Source: Dyella sp. C9
Lineage (GTDB): Bacteria; Pseudomonadota; Gammaproteobacteria; Xanthomonadales; Rhodanobacteraceae
Length of the DNA: 64,000 nucleotides
Assembly: GCF_003332825.1 (NCBI RefSeq)
Contig: NZ_QIRF01000014.1
Location: 49,597-113,596 of the forward strand
Direction of reading: 5' to 3'
The notes under the pieces are model-generated. The model was not told the origin of the DNA, searched no databases, and saw only the letters and a list, made by a program, of their open reading frames with translations. The stretch's first letter is position 1, and each line of letters opens with the position of its first letter. This document shows positions 56,537-64,000 of the stretch, one piece after another. Made by a program: the position numbers and the translations under genes.

Positions 56537-57229
56537 ATGACCGACAAGCCCCTATTGCCGACGATACTCAGCGTGAACGCCGGGTACGTCGACACCGCCG
56601 GCTTCCTGGCCCTGCATGGCCTGTTCACCGCGCATGTCACCGGCAACTTCGTCACCATTGGCGCAGCTCTGGTGCTGGGAACCTCGGGCATCGTGGCCAA
56701 GCTGCTGGCCTTGCCGGTGTTCTGCCTGGTGGTGATGGGCGCACGCCTGCTGCGCTACCGGCTAATGGCGAAAGGGCGCTCGGTGGTGAGCAACCTGCTG
56801 CTCATCAAGCTTGCGCTTTTCATCGTGGCTGCGGTGCTGGCGCTGTACCACGGCCCGTTCGGGCAGGGTGACAGCTGGCAGGCGGTGGTCACCGGCATGA
56901 CCCTCGTCAGCGCCATGGCGATCCAGAATGCCGTGCATCGTGTGCACCTGGGCAGTGCACCGCCATCCACCCTGATGACCGGCACGACCACCCAGATCAT
57001 GCTCGATGTGGCCGATCGCATCCATGGTGTGAGCGAGCAGCAGAAAGCCGCGATCAACGTGCGACTGGTGCGCATGAGCCTGGCGGTACTGGCCTTCGCC
57101 AGCGGCTGCGCGCTGGCTGCCGTGCTGTATGCCTTCACCAGCATGTGGTGCTTCGCCTTGCCACCCGTGCTGGCGCTCGCGGCCTACCTGCGGCAGGAAG
57201 ACGCCGCGGTGGCCGCACATTCCACCTGA
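56537..57229 (+). CDS. DUF1275 (YoaK) family membrane protein
   Basis: A 230-residue polytopic protein. The N-terminal motif ILSVNAGYVDTAGFLALHGL followed by FTAHVTGNFVT is the hallmark of YoaK/DUF1275, followed by about five or six membrane helices. The family may be transporters but is uncharacterised. It starts 31 bp after the porin gene. Confidence 0.92.
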   Translation: MTDKPLLPTILSVNAGYVDTAGFLALHGLFTAHVTGNFVTIGAALVLGTSGIVAKLLALPVFCLVVMGARLLRYRLMAKGRSVVSNLLLIKLALFIVAAVLALYHGPFGQGDSWQAVVTGMTLVSAMAIQNAVHRVHLGSAPPSTLMTGTTTQIMLDVADRIHGVSEQQKAAINVRLVRMSLAVLAFASGCALAAVLYAFTSMWCFALPPVLALAAYLRQEDAAVAAHST

Positions 57230-57274
57230 AGCTTTTCCAGACCCATCCCCCACGCAAGCCAGAGGAGATTCGTG

Positions 57275-57793
57275 ATGAGCGATGCAAGCAAAGCCAAGAC
57301 GCGCCGCAAGGCCGCCCTCAATACGCCTTCGCCACTGGGTGCCGATGCCACCCGGGACATTTCCGGCGAGCTGAATGCGCTGCTGTCCGATGTGCTGGCG
57401 CTTTACCTCAAGACCAAGAATTTCCACTGGCACATGTCCGGCCCGTACTTCCGCGATTACCACCTGCTGCTGGACGAGCAGTCGGACCAGATCTACGCCA
57501 CGGTCGACCCCATCGCCGAGCGCGTGCGCAAGCTTGGCGGCACCACGCTGCGCTCGCTGGGCCATGCCGCGCGGCTGCGCCGCCTGCTGGACAATGACGC
57601 TGATTTCGTCACGCCGGACGACATGCTGGCCGAGCTGCGCGAGGACAATATCCAGCTGGCCGCCTACATGCGCGCCACGCACGAACTGTGCGACGAGCAC
57701 GGCGACGTGGCCACCGCGAGCCTGCTGGAAAACTGGATCGACGAGGCCGAGCGCCGCGTGTGGTTCCTGTTCGAAACCAGTCGTCGCGCCTGA
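57275..57793 (+). CDS. dps: Dps-family ferritin-like protein
   Basis: A 172-residue mini-ferritin that oxidises and stores iron with H2O2, protecting DNA. The ferroxidase ligands are spread in NFHWHMSGPYFRDYHLLLDEQ and SDQIYATVDPIAERVRKLG. The short basic N-terminal tail (KAKTRRKAAL) could bind DNA. ATG 57275 (MSDASK) follows AGAGGAG by 8 nt; a GTG one codon earlier is in frame. It closes the gene run and ends before a hairpin. Confidence 0.94.
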   Translation: MSDASKAKTRRKAALNTPSPLGADATRDISGELNALLSDVLALYLKTKNFHWHMSGPYFRDYHLLLDEQSDQIYATVDPIAERVRKLGGTTLRSLGHAARLRRLLDNDADFVTPDDMLAELREDNIQLAAYMRATHELCDEHGDVATASLLENWIDEAERRVWFLFETSRRA

Positions 57794-57798
57794 GTTGC

Positions 57799-57824
57799 AC
57801 GGGGGTGATCAGTGATCGCCCCGT
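57799..57824 (+). terminator. imperfect hairpin after dps
   Basis: ACGGGG and CCCCGT flank a GATCA-G-TGATC inner stem with bulged bases. No U tract is present. It is a possible 3' end of the operon transcript; the remaining gap to 58,045 (about 220 bp) shows no gene. Confidence 0.4.
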
Positions 57825-58044
57825 AGCGGCGCAAGCGTGTGATTGCGCCAGTGTGCAGTGGGCCTGCGTCGTGGCGCAGGCCCTGGCAGCGTGAGTCGCT
57901 GAAGTTCGCGCTGCGCGATCTCGCCGGCATGCGACTCCTGCATGCCGGCGGAAAATGGCCGTGACGTCACGAGCGGCCCGGATCAGTCAAGGTATCGCGA
58001 CCCGTATTCCCGGGCGTGCGGACCCATGCGAGCCAGGCGATGCC

Positions 58045-58728
58045 TCAGTCCAGTCCCCGCCAGCGGGCGACCATGCCGACGCCGGCGGTTACCGCGCGCG
58101 AGAGCAGTCGCAGGTCCAGCGGCATGGCCGGGCGTCGCACGTCCAGCAGCAGCGCGATGCGCGTGTGCTCGCTGTGGTTCCACACCTCGTGCGGATAGGT
58201 GTCGTCCCACAACAGGCTCTCGCCCTGGGCCAGTCGGTACTCGTTGCCGGCCAGCCATAGCACCGCGCCCGGCCGGCCGTCCGGTCCCGGAGGCGCTTCG
58301 AGGTTCAGCTGATAGCGCAGGATGCCCCGGAAAGGGCCTTCGTGCCGGGGAATGTGCTTGTGTGGCGCGAGGAATGACAGCGTCGCCGACAACACGTCCG
58401 GGCATTCGTCGAGTATCGAGGCCAGGACAGGGCAGGCCTCGAGGTGCGAGCGCAGGCCCTGTCCATAGACCTTGAGAAGGTACATGCGCCAGTCCTTGCC
58501 GTCGCTGGCCGAGATCTCGGCCTGGGCGGGCATGATTTCGTGGAAGCGGGGAATGGAGGGCGAGTTCTCCAGCACCGCCAGCGCCTCCTGGCGAATCTGT
58601 GGCCAGGCAGCCTGGAAACGCGTGGCATCGGGAAAGTAGGTCGCGGTATCGAGTACTGGTGGTGTATTGATCCGGGAGTCGTACACGCGGCGCATGGTCC
58701 GCGATGACAGCTCGTAGAACGATTCCAT
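58045..58728 (-). CDS. aspartyl/asparaginyl beta-hydroxylase, LpxO-like
   Basis: A 227-residue Fe(II)/2OG dioxygenase of the Asp/Asn hydroxylase family (PF05118), which in bacteria includes the lipid A 2-hydroxylase LpxO. Ligands visible: His129 in HKHIPRHEGPFRG, His180 in DDTYPHEVWN, and Arg190 in HTRIALLLD. The C-terminal helix ALLLDVRRPAMP is partly hydrophobic and the extreme C-terminus may be amphipathic. ATG 58728 was chosen over a longer start; upstream codons are weak. Lipid A or a protein/peptide substrate are possible. Confidence 0.87.
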   Translation of the reverse strand: MESFYELSSRTMRRVYDSRINTPPVLDTATYFPDATRFQAAWPQIRQEALAVLENSPSIPRFHEIMPAQAEISASDGKDWRMYLLKVYGQGLRSHLEACPVLASILDECPDVLSATLSFLAPHKHIPRHEGPFRGILRYQLNLEAPPGPDGRPGAVLWLAGNEYRLAQGESLLWDDTYPHEVWNHSEHTRIALLLDVRRPAMPLDLRLLSRAVTAGVGMVARWRGLD

Positions 58729-58924
58729 CTTCGGCTTCCCTCGGTGCATGGGCTGTAGCGCCGGCTGGGCTGCGCATTCCGGCGCAGCCTTGGGCGTCAC
58801 GGTAACGACAGATATCTCCTTGGCATGTGAACGCGCGGCCGTCGCTCCGGACGACAGCCCGGCGCGTTGCCGTTTCGCAAAAACATCTGCTGAGTTGTTG
58901 TATTTCGGCAAATTTTTGCTTGCT

Positions 58925-58948
58925 ATTTTACGTGACGTCACATAAAAT
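58925..58948. promoter_or_regulatory. 24-bp near-perfect palindrome centred on TGACGTCA
   Basis: ATTTTACGTGACGTCACATAAAAT pairs with its own complement except for one base pair (two positions). It lies between the divergent hydroxylase (58728) and small DNA-binding gene (58976), 28 bp before the latter. It is a probable operator, in a locally AT-rich stretch. Confidence 0.72.
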
Positions 58949-58975
58949 TTGTTCAACATTTCAGGAGGCTGCGCC

Positions 58976-59233
58976 ATGGTTGATCCACTCGATCCCGGAA
59001 CGATTTCGTTGCCATTGACGTTCAAGCGGAGTCGCGGGCGTCCGCGCAAGCTGGATGCGCTGAGCCCGGCCGAGCGGGCGCGGCGTTATCGCGCCAGGAA
59101 GAAGGCGATGTCCCTGCATGTGGTGCCTGCCTCGGCCTATGCCCAAGCGCTGCGCGAGCGCGACGAGGCTCGTGCCCAGCTTGATCAGCTGCGCCGCGAT
59201 CTTGAGCAGCTCAAGGGTCAGCTGCTGCATTGA
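58976..59233 (+). CDS. small AT-hook-like, coiled-coil DNA-binding protein
   Basis: An 85-residue basic protein. FKRSRGRPRKLDALS contains the AT-hook core GRP flanked by basic residues (about 17-25); RARRYRARKKAMSL is a second basic patch, and residues 55-85 form a heptad-like coiled coil (ARAQLDQLRRDLEQLKGQL). AGGAGG lies 7 nt before ATG 58976. No named family is recognised; a nucleoid-type or phage-derived regulator is the best guess, possibly acting at the adjacent palindrome. Confidence 0.8.
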   Translation: MVDPLDPGTISLPLTFKRSRGRPRKLDALSPAERARRYRARKKAMSLHVVPASAYAQALRERDEARAQLDQLRRDLEQLKGQLLH

Positions 59234-59443
59234 TGGGCGGGCCGGTCGTGTATTCGCCGCGCGGTGGCGGCGGCGTCACGATGCTTCGTGGCTTTTTCGA
59301 TGTCCTGCGGCGTCAGTGGCCCGCGGGCGATGCTGCTGTTTCGGGTTGGATGTCGACGATTCCGGGGCGGGTGATGCCGTCTGGCCGACCGTCCCTTCCG
59401 TTACTCCCGGGTGCTGGTCGTCGTCACACGCAGGAAGAGGCGC

Positions 59444-60118
59444 ATGTACAAGGTGCTCGGCATGATCGTTCTGGCGGCCGCGGTGATGCCGGTGGTCTCG
59501 CGAGCGCAGTCGCCCGATGACCGGATGTGCCGCAATGGTTTGTTCGCCGATGACGACGTGGCGTTTTCGCTGGCACGCGTAGGCGGCAGCGAGCGCCTGT
59601 ACTTCCAGGATGATTCGGCCGGATGCCCGGCCCGTGGTGAGGCGGTCTGCCGCCAAAAGGCGTACGTCGTGCCGGGGGACGTGCTGGTCCTCGGCAAGCG
59701 GCTGGGCATGTTTCGTTGCGCCTTCTATCCCAACAAGGTTGGCGGCAGTGCTGGCTGGATCGCGCAGGACCGCGTGGAGGACATCCCTGTCGAGTCCAGC
59801 CCCTCGCTGGCGCGCTGGTCCGGAGCGTGGGTCGATGGCGACGACCGGATCCATATCACGGTCAAGGGCGCCGTACTCCACGCACAAGGTGAGGCCTGGT
59901 GGCCATCGAAGCACCCTTTGCCGACAGAGGTTCCCGGCGGAGCCAACGAAGGCAGCTTCGAGGGATCATCCGCGCCGGATCGCAACGTGGCGATCTTCAC
60001 CGATGGTGTGTGCAAGGTGAGGGCTACGCTGGTGAACGCACTGCTCGTGGTCAGCGACAACCGCGCCTGTGGCGGCATGAACGTGCGCTTCGCCGGCATC
60101 TATCGAAGAAAGCCCTGA
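59444..60118 (+). CDS. secreted protein of unknown function
   Basis: A 224-residue protein with a signal peptide (MYKVLGMIVLAAAVMPVVSR, cleavage near RAQ-SPD) and four to six cysteines (for example CPARGEAVC and DGVCKVR, SDNRACGG), so disulfides are likely in the periplasm. The fold may resemble lysozyme-inhibitor-like small domains, but I see no firm match. AGGAAGAGG lies just upstream of ATG 59444. It lies between the AT-hook gene and the convergent thioredoxin gene, and 59,234-59,443 shows no other gene. Confidence 0.8.
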   Translation: MYKVLGMIVLAAAVMPVVSRAQSPDDRMCRNGLFADDDVAFSLARVGGSERLYFQDDSAGCPARGEAVCRQKAYVVPGDVLVLGKRLGMFRCAFYPNKVGGSAGWIAQDRVEDIPVESSPSLARWSGAWVDGDDRIHITVKGAVLHAQGEAWWPSKHPLPTEVPGGANEGSFEGSSAPDRNVAIFTDGVCKVRATLVNALLVVSDNRACGGMNVRFAGIYRRKP

Positions 60119-60196
60119 ATGCACTGGCCGCCGATGTGGCTGCATCTTCCGGCAGCCCGCCGGCCCACGAGCTGTGCGTGAGCCGGCTATTTCGTG

Positions 60197-61528
60197 TCAT
60201 GCGTTGAGCTGCGCCTTGAGTGCCGCGACCTGCTTGGGGAACCAGGGGCCATTGGTTTCCAGCACATCGGCGACCACTTTCTTCGCCTCGTCATCGCGAT
60301 GCAGTGCCTTGAGCGCCTTGACCTGCTGCAGCGCGACGGCCAGGCGGTTCGCGCCATAAGCCTTATCGGACGCCTTGGCGAGCCAGGGCAGCGCATCGGC
60401 CGGCTTGCCGGCTTCCACCAGGCTGCGGCCGTAACGGTAGGCGTATACGTAGTCGTCCGGATAAGCGGCAATCAGCTTGTGCTGGTATTCGTCCAGCTCG
60501 GCGGTTCGGCCCGCGCGGGTGAGGTACATGCGCAGGTTGTCGGCCAGGTTGCGATCGCTGGCGAGGTTGTTGCCAAGCCGTTCGCGCGTCAGCGCGATGG
60601 CGCGGTCCAGCACGCGCGCTTCTGCTGCGGTGTCGCCCACCGCCTTGTCCAGGTCGGCGCTCGCGACCACGGCGCTGCGCTGGTCGGCGCAGGCGGGCTT
60701 GGCCACCAGCACCTGGGTGTCCAGGTAACGATCGAACGACGGGCGCTGCGCGGATAGCACGGCCTTGCGTTGTGCCGCCGGCAGGCTGCTGCTCGCGTTG
60801 AACAGGTTGTCGAGCACGTACGGGCGCAGGCAGCCGACGTCGCCGGCCAGTACTTTCTGTGCCTGCTCGATGATGCCCTTGTTGTCATTGGCTTCCACGG
60901 CCTTCGCCAGCGCGAGCTGGTCCAGTGCCAGCGTGACGCGCGCCTGCTTGCGCGCGGCCTGCTGTTGGCTGGCCGGCAGGTTGGCGAACCAGGCAAGGCC
61001 GGCCTCGCCCTCGCTGCGCGCCTGGTAGGCCTCCAGCACGTCGGCGATGGCATCGACGGAGCCCTTGGCGGCGTTCGCCTTGAGTCCATCCAGGGTGTTG
61101 CCGGTGGCGAGGATGGCATTGACCTGCGGGTAGAACTTCTCGCGCGGCTGCTCGGCCGAGATGCGTCCCAGTTCGTTGCCGTTGGCATCGAGCACGACGT
61201 AACTGGGCAGGAAGGTGGCCTTGAGCTTCTTCATCCACAGCTGGCCGTCGGGCGAGTCGGCGTCTGCATCGACCACGATCGCCTTGCGCTTGACCGCCTC
61301 CCAGTCCGGGCCGGTGAGCACGTGGCTGGCCATGTAGTAGCACGAGTAGCACCACACTGCGTGGAAATCGACCAGTACCGGGCGGTGCTGCTGCTGCGAG
61401 GCCTTGAGCGCGTCGGCGATGGTGGTCGGCTCCGGGTCTTCGGCGGCGTGCAGTACGGCCGCGGGCAGCAGCGAGCACAGCAGGGCGAGTCCAAGGGCGG
61501 CTTTCCGGTGGAGGGCGATGGTATGCAT
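60197..61528 (-). CDS. exported thioredoxin-fold protein with C-terminal TPR region
   Basis: A 443-residue protein with a signal peptide ending near LHAAE. The thioredoxin domain (about 40-145) has the active-site motif WCYSC (Cys60 and Cys63), unusual in place of WCGPC, and a cis-Pro segment ATFLPSYVVLD. The remainder (about 180-430) is helical and TPR-like. Such fused proteins act as periplasmic thiol reductases or isomerases; substrate unknown. ATG 61528 was chosen; an upstream in-frame ATG at 61564 is possible. It is 119 bp downstream of the TonB receptor on the same strand, so may form an operon with it. Confidence 0.85.
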   Translation of the reverse strand: MHTIALHRKAALGLALLCSLLPAAVLHAAEDPEPTTIADALKASQQQHRPVLVDFHAVWCYSCYYMASHVLTGPDWEAVKRKAIVVDADADSPDGQLWMKKLKATFLPSYVVLDANGNELGRISAEQPREKFYPQVNAILATGNTLDGLKANAAKGSVDAIADVLEAYQARSEGEAGLAWFANLPASQQQAARKQARVTLALDQLALAKAVEANDNKGIIEQAQKVLAGDVGCLRPYVLDNLFNASSSLPAAQRKAVLSAQRPSFDRYLDTQVLVAKPACADQRSAVVASADLDKAVGDTAAEARVLDRAIALTRERLGNNLASDRNLADNLRMYLTRAGRTAELDEYQHKLIAAYPDDYVYAYRYGRSLVEAGKPADALPWLAKASDKAYGANRLAVALQQVKALKALHRDDEAKKVVADVLETNGPWFPKQVAALKAQLNA

Positions 61529-61647
61529 GGTCGGTTGCCTTGGCGGGTGAGCAGTCATCATGGGTATGAAAGAGGTCGGATGGCCGGCCGGCCTGGCCGG
61601 CCACCCGGTGGCCCCGGGGCGAGGGGCGCCCCGGGGCCGAACTGGAC

Positions 61648-64000
61648 TCAATAGTCGTAGGTGGCGCTCAGCTGCACATAACGCGGCTGCTGGCGAACCA
61701 CGGCCGAGCCGTACAGCGGATCCGGCGTGCCTGGCGAGATCTGGTAGTACGGGTAGGCGTTGAGGATGGCCTGCGAGTTGAACAGGTTGAACACGTTGAG
61801 CGTGAAGCCCAGCTTGTGGTCGGCGAAGGCCGGCCGGTAGGTGGTGCCCACGTCGACCTGCTTGTTCCACGGCAGGCGATGGGTGCCCGGCGGCGAGGGC
61901 TGGCCGCCGCACCAGTGATAGAAGCTGCCGTAACCATCCGGATCGGTCTGGTTGGGGCCGTAGTAACCCAGGCAGTTGCGCGGATTGCCCGAAACCAGCG
62001 ATACGTTGCCGGACACCAGCCATTCCGGCGTGAACTGGTAGTAGCCGAACAGCTTGATCTGGTGCGTGTGGTCGTTGCTCTGCGCGCCATTGCTGGAGGA
62101 CATCAGTGCCGGGAAGTCCCAGTCGATGCTGGTCGACGCCGCGGTCTGCTGGATGTCCGAACGCAGCTGGCCTTCGGTGTCGCCATAGCTGCGCGAGAAC
62201 ACGTAGTCGATCTTGCCGTACCAGTGGCCGTCGAACGGGTGCTCCAGGAAGGCCTCCAGCGAGTAGTACTTGCGCTTGAGCGGCGGGAAGCCCATCTCGT
62301 CGTTGGTCAGCGTGACGCTGCGGTACGCGCCGCTGGTGTCGACCACGGTGAAGGTGTTCGCCCGTCCCGGGTTGATCAGGTAGCAGCTGTTGGTGGCGCT
62401 GACGTCATAGCCCAGCGATGCGGCCTTGTTCTCGATCGCCGGCACGTCGCAGTAGTCGTCGATGGCATTGCGCAGGATGCGCTGGGTCAGCTTGGCGCCG
62501 TACACCCACTGGTCATCGATGGCCTTGGTGAAGCCGAGCATGAACTCGTCCTGGTACTCCGGCTTGATGTTCTGCGCGGTCACCGTCTTGGGGTCGGGCA
62601 ACACGCCATAGGTGTTGTTCGGCGACACCGGGTTGGAGAACGGGGTCAATCCGGTCGGCGTGCCATCGGCGGCGATGCCGGTATAGGTGAAGTACTGCTG
62701 GGTGGACACGTAGGCGCCCGCGGCGTTCAACGCCGGGTTGAGCGGCAGGCCCAGGTAGTAGCGGCCGGCATTGCCGTAGACCTTGAAGCTGGAGTCGCCG
62801 TTGACGTCCCAGCTGAAGCCAAGGCGTGGCGCCCACTGTGCGCTGCGCTGGCGGATATAGGCCTGGCCGTCGGCGTTGTAGTCGGTGAACTGGTCGTTGC
62901 GCAGGCCCAGCGAGAGCAGCCAGCGATCGGTGACCTGCCACTTGTCCTCGATGTACTGCGCACGCTGCGCCGAGCGCACGCTGGCGATCGAGCTGTTGAC
63001 GTACTGGATGGCGTAGTAGCCGGTGGCGCCACCCGGATAGTTGGCCGGCGCGCCCACGCCCAGGTTGGGAATCAATGCCACGGTCGGCGTGGTGGTGTAG
63101 GCGTAGTCCCAGTAGTAGCCCGGTCCGGACGTCTGGCTGCCCTGGTCGATCGCGCGCGAATTCTGGTTGTCGATGCCCGCGGTGATCGTGTGCGAGCCCA
63201 GCTGGTAGCTGAGGGCGATGCGCAGGTTGTTGCTGTCGTTGTGGCGGTTGGGGTTGTACAGCGAGGAGATCACCTGGCTGTTGCCGATGGCCGTGCCGCC
63301 GTTGAACGCGGAGTTCTGGTTCTGAGTACCGGTGACGTAGGTGAGGCTGCCGTCGTAGTTGCCCGGCGCGTCGTAGTTCATCAGCTTCATCTTGCCGTAC
63401 AGGGCGGAGAAGGTGAGGCTGTCGGTGATGTAGCTGGTGAACTTGGCGGTGTACAGGTCGCCGCCGGTCTTGGTGTTGTCATCGTAGTTGATGAAATTGC
63501 CGCGCGACAGCGTGGTGTAGTCGTAGTCGTAGATGGTGCCGGAGGTCTCGCGCTTGCTGGAGGCGCCGGTGACCTCGAGGATGTTGCTGTCGGTGATGTT
63601 CCAGTCCAGCTTGGCGTACCACTTGGGCAGGTTGTAGTGGTAGTTCACCTCCGGCTTGGCGCTGGACACATTGTTCACCGTGGTGCCGTCCTGTCGCGAG
63701 GCCTCGGCGGCCAGGAACAGGAACAGCTTGTCCTTGATCAGCGGGCCGCCGATGTAGGCATCGTAGGTGGTGCTCCACTGGCGGTTCTTGCTGTTGGGGT
63801 CATACAGGTTGCCGGCCACCGGCGAGGCGGGCAGGCCGTTGGTGTAGTAGGTGTTGGTGCCGTCGGCCTGGGCAAACTCCGGCGACCACAGTACCTGGCC
63901 GCCGAAATGCCACTCGTTGGTGCCGCGCTTGCCGACCTGGTTGATCACGCCGCCGTCGGAGCGGCCGTACTGGGCACTGTAGCCGCCCAGGCGCTTATAC
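61648..64000 (-). CDS. TonB-dependent receptor, Oar-like (N-terminus beyond window)
   Basis: The reading frame runs off the right edge; the first in-window codons continue upstream as YSAQYGRSDGGVINQVGKRG, typical of the plug of Oar-like receptors with a carboxypeptidase-regulatory-like N-domain. The barrel occupies the rest and ends in YVQLSATYDY. Length in the window is about 783 residues; full length is probably near 1000. These receptors import large molecules, and the coupled thioredoxin-fold gene suggests peptide or protein substrates, an inference. Confidence 0.92.
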   Translation of the reverse strand, partial: YKRLGGYSAQYGRSDGGVINQVGKRGTNEWHFGGQVLWSPEFAQADGTNTYYTNGLPASPVAGNLYDPNSKNRQWSTTYDAYIGGPLIKDKLFLFLAAEASRQDGTTVNNVSSAKPEVNYHYNLPKWYAKLDWNITDSNILEVTGASSKRETSGTIYDYDYTTLSRGNFINYDDNTKTGGDLYTAKFTSYITDSLTFSALYGKMKLMNYDAPGNYDGSLTYVTGTQNQNSAFNGGTAIGNSQVISSLYNPNRHNDSNNLRIALSYQLGSHTITAGIDNQNSRAIDQGSQTSGPGYYWDYAYTTTPTVALIPNLGVGAPANYPGGATGYYAIQYVNSSIASVRSAQRAQYIEDKWQVTDRWLLSLGLRNDQFTDYNADGQAYIRQRSAQWAPRLGFSWDVNGDSSFKVYGNAGRYYLGLPLNPALNAAGAYVSTQQYFTYTGIAADGTPTGLTPFSNPVSPNNTYGVLPDPKTVTAQNIKPEYQDEFMLGFTKAIDDQWVYGAKLTQRILRNAIDDYCDVPAIENKAASLGYDVSATNSCYLINPGRANTFTVVDTSGAYRSVTLTNDEMGFPPLKRKYYSLEAFLEHPFDGHWYGKIDYVFSRSYGDTEGQLRSDIQQTAASTSIDWDFPALMSSSNGAQSNDHTHQIKLFGYYQFTPEWLVSGNVSLVSGNPRNCLGYYGPNQTDPDGYGSFYHWCGGQPSPPGTHRLPWNKQVDVGTTYRPAFADHKLGFTLNVFNLFNSQAILNAYPYYQISPGTPDPLYGSAVVRQQPRYVQLSATYDY

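Noticed and set aside
57955..58260. Open frame on the plus strand opposite the LpxO-like gene
   Set aside because: Codon pattern and the conserved HxE/H/R ligands lie on the minus strand; the plus-strand frame is a shadow.
58925..58948. CRP-FNR type binding site
   Set aside because: CRP needs TGTGA-N6-TCACA; here the half-sites are separated by only 2 bp, so it is a different palindrome.

Overview
The window is high-GC gammaproteobacterial DNA. Gene order and protein families point to the Xanthomonadales/Lysobacterales, most likely Rhodanobacteraceae (Dyella, Luteibacter or Rhodanobacter type). The supporting signs are the ndk-rlmN-pilW-rodZ-yfgM-bamB-der order, a fadN-type multifunctional beta-oxidation enzyme, large TonB-dependent receptors, and scattered palindromic repeats resembling GGATCCCCGCTTTCGCGGGGATGACG. 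The genus is inferred from general knowledge; no search was run.

Bases 1-34,000 are mostly core genome. They hold the uvrC 3' end, pgsA, a tRNA-Gly(GCC) with promoter and terminator, an ECF sigma operon with two membrane proteins, a CycA-type permease, a 2OG-Fe(II) oxygenase, an SDR/AraC pair and a DUF2058 gene. Next is a fatty-acid oxidation operon headed by a PsrA-like TetR repressor with two palindromic operators, read leftward as psrA-fadN-fadA. Then come ndk-rlmN-pilW-rodZ, yfgM-bamB-der, a rhodanese-MoeB fusion, a tandem GNAT, folD, guaB and guaA. The stretch ends with a hydrolase, a TetR regulator, an SDR lacking the catalytic Tyr, tadA, a CHAD protein, a sirtuin, a HAD phosphatase and a truncated haemoglobin.

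Bases 34,000-48,750 are accessory. A YtcJ-type amidohydrolase is divergent from an OprO/P-type porin, across a promoter region packed with perfect palindromes. There follow a thiolase/msrB/DUF1801 operon, a cysteine-free DksA/TraR protein, a TonB receptor, an isolated divergent EF-G paralogue, and a 1027-aa periplasmic-propeller hybrid-type sensor kinase.

Bases 48,750-57,800 form the most interesting block. A NarL/LuxR response regulator, divergent from the sensor kinase across two more perfect inverted repeats, precedes a tightly packed run of ten same-strand genes: a 56-aa Tat-leader micro-ORF, haloperoxidase-like hydrolase, isochorismatase-like hydrolase, XapX membrane protein, amidohydrolase with a Cys/His-rich tail, DoxX, an exported double VOC protein, an alginate-export-type porin, DUF1275 and Dps. 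I infer a sensor-controlled uptake, hydrolysis and stress-protection operon for an unknown small substrate.

Bases 57,800-64,000 hold an LpxO-like hydroxylase divergent from an AT-hook-like small protein across a 24-bp near-palindrome, a secreted unknown protein, a thioredoxin/TPR protein, and an Oar-like TonB receptor cut by the window edge.
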